This document shows positions 8,586 through 16,359 of a stretch of DNA of 64,000 bases, piece after piece. Source of the stretch: Streptomyces sp. NBC_01232 (GTDB lineage Bacteria; Actinomycetota; Actinomycetes; Streptomycetales; Streptomycetaceae); assembly GCF_035989885.1 (NCBI RefSeq), contig NZ_CP108518.1, forward strand, positions 5,571,001-5,635,000. Direction: 5' to 3'. A program made the position numbers and the translations under genes. Every line of letters begins with the position of its first letter. Position 1 is the stretch's first letter. The notes under the pieces are model-generated. The model was not told where the DNA came from and made no database searches. It worked only from the letters and a program-made list of their open reading frames with translations.

Positions 8586-9382
8586 GGCCGGACCGGCAGG
8601 GGCGCCTGCTCCCGGCCGCCCGGTTCCCGGCCACCGGGCGCACGGCTGCCGGGCTCCCGATTGCCGGGCTCCCTGCTTCCGGGGGCCTGCGGATTGCCGG
8701 GGACCCGTACGATCTGCTCGCGCGTCGGCAGCATGGTGAGCTGCTTCTCGTCCCAGGACCAGGCGGTGATCAGCTCGTAGCCGTGGTTGCCGCTGGGCAC
8801 CCGCAGGATCACGTCGCCGTCGGCGAGCTCCACCGAGATGACGGTCTCCGTGGTCGCCATGATCCGGTTGAGCCGCCCGTCCGGGTCCGCCGTGTACACC
8901 CGTACGGACATCATCTTGTCGGGGAACTCGATGCCGACGATCAGCTCGTCCTTGCCGTTGCCCGTGAGGTCCCGGTAGTACGGCTTCAGCACCGGGCACG
9001 ACTCCGGCTCCTCCTCGGCCCTGTCCTTCGCGCACGCCCTGATCGCAGCCGCAGTCCGGGGCGGCATCCCGTCGGCCCCGACCTCGGTGTCCGGGTGGGC
9101 CCGCAGCTCCGCCTGGACGAGGGCCACCGGGTCGACGGCGTGCACGTCCTGGTCGCGGACGGGCGGGATCCCCTTGACGTACTCGGGCGGCGCCCCACCC
9201 GGATCGGCGGGCGGTACGGACGCCCCGCGGCGATCCGGCCACAGATGTACGGGCCCGCTCGCGGTCGACGTGGCGCCCGCGCTCACCAGCCCGCCGGTGT
9301 CCCCGCAGCCCGTCAGCAGCGGAACCAGCGCCGACAGGGGGAGCAGTATGCACACGGCCACACGCGACCGCACCCTCTTCAC
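8582..9382 (-). CDS. Lipoprotein coupled to the histidine kinase
   Basis: The product is a 266-residue lipoprotein. A basic N-terminus and hydrophobic segment end in the lipobox L23-T-G-C26. The middle carries YYRDLTGNGKDELIVGIEF, an FG-GAP/VCBS-like calcium-loop motif usual in secreted beta-propeller-type proteins. The C-terminal 40 residues are a degenerate Gly-Arg-Glu-Pro repeat. GTG at 9382 was chosen because it puts the signal sequence at the N-terminus and has GAAGGG upstream. The arrangement recalls CseA, the lipoprotein that modulates the CseBC sensor, but no sequence kinship with CseA is claimed. It probably presents a signal to, or restrains, the adjacent kinase. Confidence 0.8.
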   Translation of the reverse strand: MKRVRSRVAVCILLPLSALVPLLTGCGDTGGLVSAGATSTASGPVHLWPDRRGASVPPADPGGAPPEYVKGIPPVRDQDVHAVDPVALVQAELRAHPDTEVGADGMPPRTAAAIRACAKDRAEEEPESCPVLKPYYRDLTGNGKDELIVGIEFPDKMMSVRVYTADPDGRLNRIMATTETVISVELADGDVILRVPSGNHGYELITAWSWDEKQLTMLPTREQIVRVPGNPQAPGSREPGNREPGSRAPGGREPGGREQAPLPVRP

Positions 9383-9468
9383 AGCCCCATGTGCCCTTCT
9401 GCCCGCGATACGCCGACGGCCGATCTCGTCAACCATATGCGGAGGTGCATCCCTTTTACCGTGAGGTC

Positions 9469-10137
9469 TCAGCTGTCCGTGCGCCCTCGGCGCAGCATCG
9501 CGAAGCCCAGCCCGGCGGCGCCGACGGCCGCGATGCCGCCGCCGGCCGCGAGCAGCAGCACGCCGTCGCCCGGACCGTCGGCCAGCGTACTCAGCCGCCG
9601 CCCGGTGTTCGAGCCGTCGGCGACGGTACGGGAGTCGGCGGCGTCCGCGTTCCGCCCGACCGAGGCCGGGACGACCTGTCCGCCACGGGTCCCGGTGTGG
9701 CTGCCGGCGTGACTCCCCGCACGGGTACCGGTCTTGTGCCCGTCGCCCGCCACGGTGTGATCGGTGCCCCGGGCCGCGGCGTCGCCCACCCAGGAGGTCA
9801 GCTGCCCCGTGGAGTCCAGCGAGGCGTGCAGATCCCCGGCGCCGCCGAAGTCGGTGACCCCGTCACGGCTGGTCAGAGTGGCCGCCCTGGTGCCGTCGGC
9901 CGCCAGGATCTCGGCCCGGTAGGCGCCCTGGGCGGTCCGGTAGACCTTCGCCGTGGAGAGCCCGTCCGCGAGCGAAAGGCTCTTGACGAGGCTCCACTGC
10001 GGGGCGGCGGAATGCGCGGACGAGGCCGCGGGCACCCCCTCGGCCAGGGCGGCGGCGGTGGGCAGCGCCAGCAGGCTTCCGGCGCATGCGGTCACGGCGG
10101 CGGCGCGAACGAAAGTGCGGCGGCTGGCGGTGCTCAC
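9469..10137 (-). CDS. Secreted or surface protein with twin-arginine-like signal and C-terminal membrane anchor
   Basis: The product has 222 residues. The N-terminus (SRRTFVRAAAVTACAGSLL) is a Tat-type signal sequence with the RR pair at residues 6-7 and a likely cleavage site after ALA near residue 32. The mature part contains a small beta-rich segment (WSLVKSLSLADGLSTAKVYR) and a His/Gly/Thr-rich low-complexity stretch. A C-terminal hydrophobic helix followed by RRGRTDS would anchor it to the membrane. The function is not recognised. It lies upstream of the lipoprotein-kinase pair on the same strand and could be its target or partner. Confidence 0.7.
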   Translation of the reverse strand: MSTASRRTFVRAAAVTACAGSLLALPTAAALAEGVPAASSAHSAAPQWSLVKSLSLADGLSTAKVYRTAQGAYRAEILAADGTRAATLTSRDGVTDFGGAGDLHASLDSTGQLTSWVGDAAARGTDHTVAGDGHKTGTRAGSHAGSHTGTRGGQVVPASVGRNADAADSRTVADGSNTGRRLSTLADGPGDGVLLLAAGGGIAAVGAAGLGFAMLRRGRTDS

Positions 10138-10323
10138 GGGGAAATCCTTCGCTGCCTGTCAGGGCCTGGGCCATCCAGGTGGGTCAAACCTAGGGCCCGG
10201 CCGTTGCGGCAACACCCCGTTCGTGTAACAGCGGAGTCGCAAGGTTCCGTCGGAGTCGTTACACATCCGAGGGATTGCCCTGCGGCGCCCCGGCTGCTCC
10301 CATGGACGGCGGGGGTGAGGGCG

Positions 10324-11136
10324 ATGCGCGGACTCAAGGTACTGCCGAGCGGCCGGCCCGGCCGCGGCCGGCTGTATGTCAACCTGCCCGACGGGCAGGC
10401 GGTGGCCTGGTACGACCGGCAGGCCAACCGCATCAGCGTCCTCGCGGACGACCACCGCGAGGCGATCCTGGCGGCCTTGCGCCCCTACCTGAGCGGGACC
10501 GTCTCGATCGGCCCGCCGCCGGTCCCCACAGCCTCCGACCTGCGACGTCTCGCGCTGGCGCCGGACGCCGACCTGGCCCCGAACCGCCCGGGGGAGACCC
10601 TGCTGGGAGAACTGGAACACGGCCCGGCGGGCACCAGAGCCCGCCACCGGCTGCGCCAGGACCTCACTGCGCAGCAGCGGATGGGCGATGCCTTCGACGC
10701 CCTGGAGCCCGACGGCTGGCGGATCCTGCACTGCGTTCCGCTCCCGGGCCTGGGCCACATCGACCACCTGCTCATCGGCCCGCCCGGGATCTTCTGCGTG
10801 CGTACGGTCCCGGGCCGCCGCCAGCGCGCGGTGGTCGGCGACCTGCTGCTCACGGTGGGCCGCACGGAACCCCGCCCGGAGCCGCGCTGGATCCGCCGCG
10901 CGGCGGCCCTGGCCACGACGGCCCTGGCGGCGAGGGTCACCCCGGCGCTGGCGGTGGTCGACGCCTCACGGGTGGAGACGGCCCCCTCGGTGCGCGACAT
11001 CCGCGTCCTCCAGCCCCCGACGGCCACCCCGACCCTCGCGGCAGCCCCGCCGACCCTGAAACCCCCGGAGATCGATTCCCTCTTCGCCAAGGCCCGCACC
11101 ACCACCACCTGGCTCCCCACCCCGTCCCGCCCCTAG
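10324..11136 (+). CDS. NERD-domain (nuclease-related) protein
   Basis: The product is 270 residues. A beta-rich N-terminal half (GRGRLYVNLPDGQAVAWYDR) is followed by a segment with the NERD pattern: GWRILHCVPLPG, then HIDHLLIGPPGIFCVRTVPG, where IDHLLIG..GIF is the family hallmark. NERD domains resemble restriction-type nucleases, but the usual lysine after the G-I-F strand is replaced here, so activity is doubtful. ATG 10324 has GAGGG upstream; a GTG at 10315 in frame is an alternative. It is divergent from the secreted-protein gene. Confidence 0.7.
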   Translation: MRGLKVLPSGRPGRGRLYVNLPDGQAVAWYDRQANRISVLADDHREAILAALRPYLSGTVSIGPPPVPTASDLRRLALAPDADLAPNRPGETLLGELEHGPAGTRARHRLRQDLTAQQRMGDAFDALEPDGWRILHCVPLPGLGHIDHLLIGPPGIFCVRTVPGRRQRAVVGDLLLTVGRTEPRPEPRWIRRAAALATTALAARVTPALAVVDASRVETAPSVRDIRVLQPPTATPTLAAAPPTLKPPEIDSLFAKARTTTTWLPTPSRP

Positions 11137-11240
11137 GTCCCACCACCCGGCCCGGCCGGTGCATGAGGCCCACCCACCGCGGGCTACGCCCCTCGGCCCT
11201 GCCGCACCATCCAGCCTCGCCGGCGTTTGAGGCGCGGGGT

Positions 11241-11257
11241 CTGGGGCGGAGCCCCAG
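11241..11257. terminator. Hairpin in convergent spacer between NERD gene and ku
   Basis: CTGGGGC and GCCCCAG form a perfect 7-bp stem around a 3-base loop. The flanking sequence (CCTCGCCGGCGTTTGAGG) is an intergenic element I recall as repeated in Streptomyces genomes near gene ends. It lies between converging genes and can serve both. Confidence 0.55.
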
Positions 11258-11320
11258 GTTCGGGAAGGGGCGGGTAGGGGAAAGCGCCGCAGGCCCCCAA
11301 CCCCGCCACCCCACCACCGC

Positions 11321-12466
11321 TCAGGCCGAGGTCCGCTTCCGCGGCGTCGCCGCCTTCTTCGCCGCACCCGCACCCGCACCCGCCTTCTTCGCGGTCGCCG
11401 CCGTCTTGGCCGTGCTCTTGGCCGTGCTCTTCGCCGTGGACTTGGCCGTGGACTTGGCCGTGCCCGAAGTGGACTTGGCCGAAGCCGACCTGCCCGTGGT
11501 CGTCTTCTTCTTCGTCGCGGCCGCCGCGGTCTTCCTGGCCGAGGCCGCCGTCGACTTCTTCCCGCCCACCGCCTTCGGCGCAGCCGCCCTCGTGCCCGCA
11601 CCGGCCCCCGACTTCCGCCGAATCGGAGTCACCTCGGCCCCGGCCCCGGCCCCGCCCTCGCCGGAGCCGGCGCCACCGCCCCCCTCCCCCCGGGAAGCCT
11701 TCGCGGCGCGCACACTCTTCTCCAGCGCCGCCATCAGGTCGATCACCTGACCCCCGGCCGGTTCCAGGACGGCCTCCGTCGGCTCGAACGCCCCCTCCGA
11801 CTTCGCCACGATCATCGCTTCCACGGCATCCCGGTAGTCGTCGTGCAGCGAGGCCATCTCCACCTCCCCCAGCGTCGCCATCAGCGCGTCCGCCAGGTCG
11901 AGTTCGGCGTCCCGCACCGACACCGAGACGTCCGGCGCCACCCCTTCCGGCGCCCGGATCTCGTCCGGCCACAGCAGCCCGTGCATCGCGATCACGTCGT
12001 CCACGACCCGCAGCATGCCCAGCCGCTCCCGCCCCCGCAGGGCGTACTTGGCGATCGCGACCTTCCGGCTCCGCTTCAGCGCCTCCCGCAGCAGCGTGTA
12101 CGGCTTGGCCGCCGTCGCCCCGTTCGCCGCGAGGTAGTACGCCGCGTCCATCTGCAGCGGATCGATCTCCTCCGCCGGTACGAACGACATGATCTCGATC
12201 GTCTTCGCGGTGGCCAGCGGCAGCTGCGCGAGGTCCTCGTCCGTGATCGGCACGATCGACCCGTCGGCCTCCTCGTACCCCTTGCCGATCTCGGCGCTCG
12301 GCACCTCCTCCCCGTCCAGCTCGCACACCTTGCGGTACCGGACGCGTCCGCCGTCACTCACATGGATCTGGCGAAAGGAGATCGAGTGGCTCTCGGTGGC
12401 GTTCACGAGCTTGATCGGGATGCTGACCAGGCCGAAGGAGATCGCCCCGTTCCAAATGGATCGCAC
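11321..12466 (-). CDS. ku: Non-homologous end joining protein Ku
   Basis: This is a 381-residue bacterial Ku homologue, which forms a homodimeric ring on DNA double-strand ends and recruits LigD. The N-terminal 250 residues form the Ku core, starting MRSIWNGAISFGLVSIPIKL with EEADGSIVPITDEDL and ALKRSRKVAIAKYALRGRERL typical of the family. The C-terminal 110 residues are a Lys/Ala/Thr/Ser-rich histone-like tail containing a repeated STAK unit, a type of extension known from Streptomyces Ku proteins that adds DNA binding. It is divergent from the LigD polymerase gene with only 31 bp between the starts, so the two promoters must overlap. Confidence 0.97.
   Translation of the reverse strand: MRSIWNGAISFGLVSIPIKLVNATESHSISFRQIHVSDGGRVRYRKVCELDGEEVPSAEIGKGYEEADGSIVPITDEDLAQLPLATAKTIEIMSFVPAEEIDPLQMDAAYYLAANGATAAKPYTLLREALKRSRKVAIAKYALRGRERLGMLRVVDDVIAMHGLLWPDEIRAPEGVAPDVSVSVRDAELDLADALMATLGEVEMASLHDDYRDAVEAMIVAKSEGAFEPTEAVLEPAGGQVIDLMAALEKSVRAAKASRGEGGGGAGSGEGGAGAGAEVTPIRRKSGAGAGTRAAAPKAVGGKKSTAASARKTAAAATKKKTTTGRSASAKSTSGTAKSTAKSTAKSTAKSTAKTAATAKKAGAGAGAAKKAATPRKRTSA
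11400..11478. repeat. 12-bp tandem repeat encoding the STAK tail of Ku
   Basis: On the + strand the unit is close to GCCGTGCTCTTG or GCCGTGGACTTG and repeats about five to six times in frame with the Ku gene. It encodes consecutive Ser/Thr-Ala-Lys-Ser units. Such repeats vary in copy number by slippage and would change the length of the DNA-binding tail. Confidence 0.75.
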
Positions 12467-12497
12467 GGTTCCTCCCGTTTCGTGGCAGTCTCATCGT

Positions 12498-13400
12498 ATG
12501 ACGCCGATCACATTGGTGGAGGGCCGTCGCATCGCGCTCAGCAATCTCGACAAGGTCCTGTACCCGGAGACCGGCTTCACCAAGGGCGAGGTGCTCCACT
12601 ACTACGCCACCGTCGCGGAGCCGCTGCTCGCCCACATCCACGACCGGCCGGTGTCCTTCCTGCGCTATCCCGACGGACCGGACGGCCAGCTCTTCTTCAC
12701 GAAGAATCCGCCCCCCGGCACGCCCGCCTGGGTGAAGACCACCCCCGTGCCGCGCTCCGAGGACGTGACCGCCGCCCAGGTGGTCGTCGCCGACCTGGCC
12801 ACCCTCATGTGGTCCGCCAACCTCGTCGTGGAGTTCCACACCCCCCAGTGGCCCGTCGGCCACCCCGCGCTCGCCGACCGATTGGTCCTCGACCTCGACC
12901 CCGGCCCGCCCGCCACCGTCGTCGAGTGCTGCGCCGCCGCGCTCTGGCTGCGCGACCGGCTCGCGGCCGACGGCCTGGAGGCCCACGCCAAGACCTCCGG
13001 CTCCAAGGGCATGCACCTGGCCGTGCCGCTGGAGCCGACCCCCTCCGAGCGCGTGTCCGCGTACGCGAAGCAGCTCGCCCAGGAGGCCGAGCGCGAGCTC
13101 CCCGGCCTGGTCGTGCACCGCATGGCCAAGGCGCTGCGCCCCGGCAAGGTCTTCGTCGACCACAGCCAGAACGCCGCCGCCAAGACCACCGCCGCCCCCT
13201 ACACCCTGCGCGCTCGGGCCCGGCCCACCGTGTCCGCGCCCGTCTCCTGGGCGGAGGTCGGGGCCTGCCGGACCCCCGCCGGCCTGGTCCTCCTCGCCGA
13301 CGACATCGCCCCGAGGCTCGCCCGCGACGGGGACCTCTTCGCCCCGCTGACCGACCCCGAGCGGGCCCGCCCGCTCCCCGGGACGGGGACCCGGCCGTGA
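12498..13400 (+). CDS. LigD-type NHEJ polymerase/primase domain protein
   Basis: The product is a 300-residue stand-alone LigD polymerase (AEP primase-polymerase) domain. It opens with the family sequence TLVEGRRIALSNLDKVLYPETGFTKG (given here in part). It has the two-metal motif VLDLDPGP (D-x-D) and the SGSKGMHLAVPL segment, and ends with the NAAAKTTAAPYTLRARARPT region that binds the nucleotide. It would add nucleotides to ends held by Ku. The stop overlaps the start of the ligase gene as GTGA. Mycobacterial LigD fuses polymerase, nuclease and ligase; here polymerase and ligase are separate and no 3'-phosphoesterase domain is nearby. Confidence 0.94.
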   Translation: MTPITLVEGRRIALSNLDKVLYPETGFTKGEVLHYYATVAEPLLAHIHDRPVSFLRYPDGPDGQLFFTKNPPPGTPAWVKTTPVPRSEDVTAAQVVVADLATLMWSANLVVEFHTPQWPVGHPALADRLVLDLDPGPPATVVECCAAALWLRDRLAADGLEAHAKTSGSKGMHLAVPLEPTPSERVSAYAKQLAQEAERELPGLVVHRMAKALRPGKVFVDHSQNAAAKTTAAPYTLRARARPTVSAPVSWAEVGACRTPAGLVLLADDIAPRLARDGDLFAPLTDPERARPLPGTGTRP

Positions 13401-14284
13401 TCCGCGTCGCGCTGGCCGCCGCCGTACGCACCCTGCCGCGCGGGGCGGGGCTGGCGTACGAGCCGAAGTTCGACGGCCACCGGCTCGTCGTGCTGCGCTC
13501 GGCGACCGACGTGACGCTCCAGGCACGCTCCGGCCGGATCGTGACCGGCGCCTTCCCCGACCTGGCCGCGGCCGCGCTGCAGTTGCCCGCCGACACGGTC
13601 CTCGACGGCGAGGTGGTCGTCTGGCACGCGGGCCGGACGGACTTCGCGCTGGTGCAGCGCCGGGCGGCCGCCACCGCCGCACGGGCCGCCGTACTCGCGC
13701 AGCGCCTGCCCGCCTCGTACGCCGCCTTCGACGTGCTGGAACTGGCCGGGCTCGACCTGCGCCCACGCCCGTACGAGCGCCGCCGCGCCCTCCTCGTCGA
13801 CCTGCTCCTGCCGCTCGGGCCGCCGCTGCAACCGGTGCCGATGACGACCGACCCGGAACTGGCCGCCACCTGGTACGAGACCCTCCCGGCCAGCGGTATC
13901 GAGGGCCTCGTCGTGAAACGGCTGGACCAGGCCTACCCGGCCGGGCGGCGCGGCTGGCAGAAGCTGCGGCACACGGACGTCCGGGACGCCGCGGTGGTCG
14001 GCTACACCGGCACCGCGCGCCGGCCGCTCGCCCTGGTGCTCGTCCTGCCGGTCGGGGACGAGACCCCGCTGGTGTCGAGCCCGCTGTCGGCGGCGCTGCG
14101 CGCGGAGATCGCGGCCGAGGTGGCCGCCCGGGGGGCGACTTCGCCCTCCCCGGCCACGGTCACGGCGATCGGACTCGGGGAGGTCCCTTTCCGGCCGCTG
14201 GACCCGCCCCTGACGGCGGAGGTCCGGCACGCCTCGGCCCGGCACCCGCCACCGGAGGTCCTCCGGCTGCGAACGGACCTCTGA
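13397..14284 (+). CDS. ATP-dependent DNA ligase (NHEJ)
   Basis: The product has 295 residues. The adenylation domain shows motif I as EPKFDGHR with the nucleophile K24, motif III-like VLDGEVVVW, FDVLELAG, motif IV as IEGLVVKRL and motif V as WQKLR. A short OB-fold domain follows with GYTGTARRPLALVL. The GTG start at 13397 overlaps the polymerase gene by four bases. Together with ku and the polymerase gene this completes a minimal end-joining set. Confidence 0.93.
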   Translation: MIRVALAAAVRTLPRGAGLAYEPKFDGHRLVVLRSATDVTLQARSGRIVTGAFPDLAAAALQLPADTVLDGEVVVWHAGRTDFALVQRRAAATAARAAVLAQRLPASYAAFDVLELAGLDLRPRPYERRRALLVDLLLPLGPPLQPVPMTTDPELAATWYETLPASGIEGLVVKRLDQAYPAGRRGWQKLRHTDVRDAAVVGYTGTARRPLALVLVLPVGDETPLVSSPLSAALRAEIAAEVAARGATSPSPATVTAIGLGEVPFRPLDPPLTAEVRHASARHPPPEVLRLRTDL

Positions 14285-14307
14285 CCCGCGCGGGAGGCGC
14301 GGGTCAG
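14281..14307. terminator. Hairpin terminator at the ligase stop codon
   Basis: CTGACCCGCGC and GCGCGGGTCAG form a perfect 11-bp stem with a 5-base loop. The left arm includes the TGA stop of the ligase gene. It lies between convergent genes. Confidence 0.65.
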
Positions 14308-14327
14308 AGGCCGGTGACGTGGGTGGG

Positions 14328-14732
14328 TCAGGAGTGCGCTCCGCGCCCGGCGTCCGGGGGAGCCCCCGGCTGTGGATGCGGACCGGGGCCCTCCGGCAGC
14401 TTGTAGCCGGACTCCCGTTCCGCCCGGACCTCGTCGGGGTGGGTGGAGGTGGTGGAGCCGAAGTTCCCGTAGCCCTGCATCTCGTGCGGCCGCAGTCCGC
14501 CCTCGGGAATCTCCACCTGGTCCCGCTCCTCGCGGACCTCGTAGACCGCCCCGCCGTCCGGCAGGTGGGGTTGCTCATCGGCGGCGGGGGGCGGCGGTTC
14601 CTTGGCCCGGACCCGCTGGCCCAGCTTGAAGCCGCCGAGCAGCATGCCGGCGACGAGGATGCCGACGACGAGGAACCACACGATGTCCCAGGCGACCGGG
14701 TCCACGCTCAGGATCATGTCCATACCCGCCAT
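14328..14732 (-). CDS. DUF6479-like single-pass membrane protein
   Basis: The product has 134 residues. One N-terminal membrane helix (VAWDIVWFLVVGILVAGMLL) is followed by a basic stop-transfer segment and a soluble Pro/Glu-rich tail containing EEQPHLPD-type and REERDQVEIPEGGLRPHEMQG sequences, which match the actinobacterial DUF6479 family as I remember it. ATG 14732 was chosen with two further in-frame ATGs at 14723 and 14717 as alternatives. The function is unknown. Confidence 0.7.
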   Translation of the reverse strand: MAGMDMILSVDPVAWDIVWFLVVGILVAGMLLGGFKLGQRVRAKEPPPPAADEQPHLPDGGAVYEVREERDQVEIPEGGLRPHEMQGYGNFGSTTSTHPDEVRAERESGYKLPEGPGPHPQPGAPPDAGRGAHS

Positions 14733-14833
14733 GTTCCCGCACTCGGGTCCGGTATGCGCTGGTATGTACCGGATACCTTGGGCCATCCGGGGTAGACGCC
14801 GGGCCTGGACGGAGAACGAGAAGGAGGCCGGAC

Positions 14834-15157
14834 ATGCCCCGCGGATCTTCCCCGAAGCGCGAACGCCAGTACGAACACATCAAGGAAGGGCTGGAGCAGC
14901 GCGGCGAGCCCGAGGAGAAGGCGAAGGAGATCGCCGCCCGGACGGTGAACAAGGAACGCGCCCGGGCCGGCGAGTCCCGGACCGCCAGCAAGGAATCCCT
15001 CGACGACATCTCCTCGTCCCGGCGCGGGGGCCTGCACTCCCACTCGGGCGCGCAGGGACCCACGTACGACCAGCTCTACGCCGAGGCCCGCCGCCGCAAC
15101 GTCCACGGCCGCTCGGACATGAACAAGGCACAGCTCGAGCGGGCCCTGGGCGAGTGA
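14834..15157 (+). CDS. Small plasmid-stabilisation-type / Rho N-like protein
   Basis: The product is 107 residues, very hydrophilic and rich in Lys, Arg and Glu. It has a strong GGAGG ribosome site seven bases before the ATG. The N-terminal half (KRERQYEHIKEGLEQRGEPEEKA) is the conserved part of proteins annotated in Streptomyces as plasmid stabilisation proteins. The C-terminal half (YDQLYAEARRRNVHGRSDMNKAQLERAL) resembles the SAP/Rho-N helical fold that binds nucleic acid. No partner toxin is adjacent. The role is unproven. Confidence 0.7.
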   Translation: MPRGSSPKRERQYEHIKEGLEQRGEPEEKAKEIAARTVNKERARAGESRTASKESLDDISSSRRGGLHSHSGAQGPTYDQLYAEARRRNVHGRSDMNKAQLERALGE

Positions 15158-15214
15158 AATCCCTTCCGGGCGCCAGGTCCTGTCGGGCCAGTGGGCTGAT
15201 CGCCCGGACACTCC

Positions 15215-16324
15215 CTAGTGTCCTGAGTCGGTAATTCGTCGGCAGTACGAGGCGAGGGATTCGAGGATCTGGTCGGCGGTCTTGGTCCAGATGAACGGCT
15301 TGGGGTCTTCGTTCCATGAGTCGATCCAGGTGCGGATGTCCTTCTCCAGCGCCTGGACCGACTTGTGGACTCCTCGCCGTATCCGCTTGTTCGTCAGTTC
15401 GGCGAACCACCGCTCGACCAGGTTCAGCCAGGACGAGCTGGTGGGCGTGAAGTGCATGTGGAACCTGGGATGGGCCAGCAGCCACTTCTTGACCGCCGCG
15501 GTCTTGTGGGTCGCGTAGTTGTCGCAGATCAAGTGGACCTGGAGTCCGGCAGGGATCTCCTTGTCGAGCTTGTTCAGGAACTTCCTGAACTCCTCGGCCC
15601 GGTGCCGGCGATGAAGGGACCCGATCACCTTGCCGGTGGCCGCGTCGAAGGCCGCGAACAGCGTGGTGGTGCCGGCGCGGACGTAGTCGTGACTGGCCCG
15701 CTCGGGCACCCCGGGCATCATCGGCAGCACCGGCTGGGACCGGTCCAGTGCCTGGATCTGCGACTTCTCGTCCACACACAGCACCAGCGCCCGCTCAGGC
15801 GGATCGAGATACAGCCCCACCACGTCATGGACCTTGTCGACGAAGAACGGGTCCGTGGACAGCTTGAACGTCTCGGACCGGTGCGGCTGCAACCCGAAAG
15901 CCCGCCACACCCGGGAAACGGTCGACTGCGACAACCCGGTCTTCTTCGCCATCGACCGGGTCGACCAGTGCGTGGCGTTCTCCGGCTTCGACTCCAGCGT
16001 CCGGGCGATCAGATCGGCGACCTGCTCGTCCATCACCGTGCGGGGCCGGCCCGGACGCGGCTCGTCCGGCAACCCGTCGAGACGGTCCGCCAGGAAACGC
16101 TTACGCCACTTCGAGACGGTGCCGCGGGACACGCCGACCCGTTCCATCACCACACGCGTCGACACGGGAAAGCCGTCCTCCCCGACATCGTCACAGGCCA
16201 GAATCACACGGGCCCGCATCGCCATGTCCTGCGCGGACTTACGCCGCCGCACCCAACCCTCCAACACCGATCGCTCAGCATCAGTCAGATCCAGCGGCGC
16301 AAGCTTCGGTCCCGGGCGCGTCAT
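15215..16324 (-). CDS. IS630-family transposase
   Basis: This intact 369-residue DDE transposase has an N-terminal helix-turn-helix pair (ERVGVSRGTVSKWRKRF and KTGLSQSTVSRVWR) and a catalytic core with ALVLCVDEKSQ (first D), LICDNYATHK (second D) and SSSWLNLVERWFAEL (E). The stop codon TAG is built from the duplicated target TA plus the adjacent chromosomal base, because the reading frame runs to the very end of the element. It appears functional. Confidence 0.96.
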   Translation of the reverse strand: MTRPGPKLAPLDLTDAERSVLEGWVRRRKSAQDMAMRARVILACDDVGEDGFPVSTRVVMERVGVSRGTVSKWRKRFLADRLDGLPDEPRPGRPRTVMDEQVADLIARTLESKPENATHWSTRSMAKKTGLSQSTVSRVWRAFGLQPHRSETFKLSTDPFFVDKVHDVVGLYLDPPERALVLCVDEKSQIQALDRSQPVLPMMPGVPERASHDYVRAGTTTLFAAFDAATGKVIGSLHRRHRAEEFRKFLNKLDKEIPAGLQVHLICDNYATHKTAAVKKWLLAHPRFHMHFTPTSSSWLNLVERWFAELTNKRIRRGVHKSVQALEKDIRTWIDSWNEDPKPFIWTKTADQILESLASYCRRITDSGH

Positions 16325-16359
16325 GACTCAACTATACGGAAATTTAAGACTCAGGACAC
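15218..16359 (-). mobile_element. Complete IS630-type insertion sequence with TA target duplication
   Basis: The element is 1142 bp. Perfect 12-bp terminal inverted repeats, GTGTCCTGAGTC, lie at 15218-15229 and (inverted) 16348-16359. Direct TA dinucleotides flank it at 15216-15217 and 16360-16361, the hallmark of IS630/Tc1-type insertion. Removing it rejoins an ACTCC-CTA-GGAGT palindrome at the end of the xdhC-like gene. The single gene inside is intact, so this looks recent. Confidence 0.94.
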
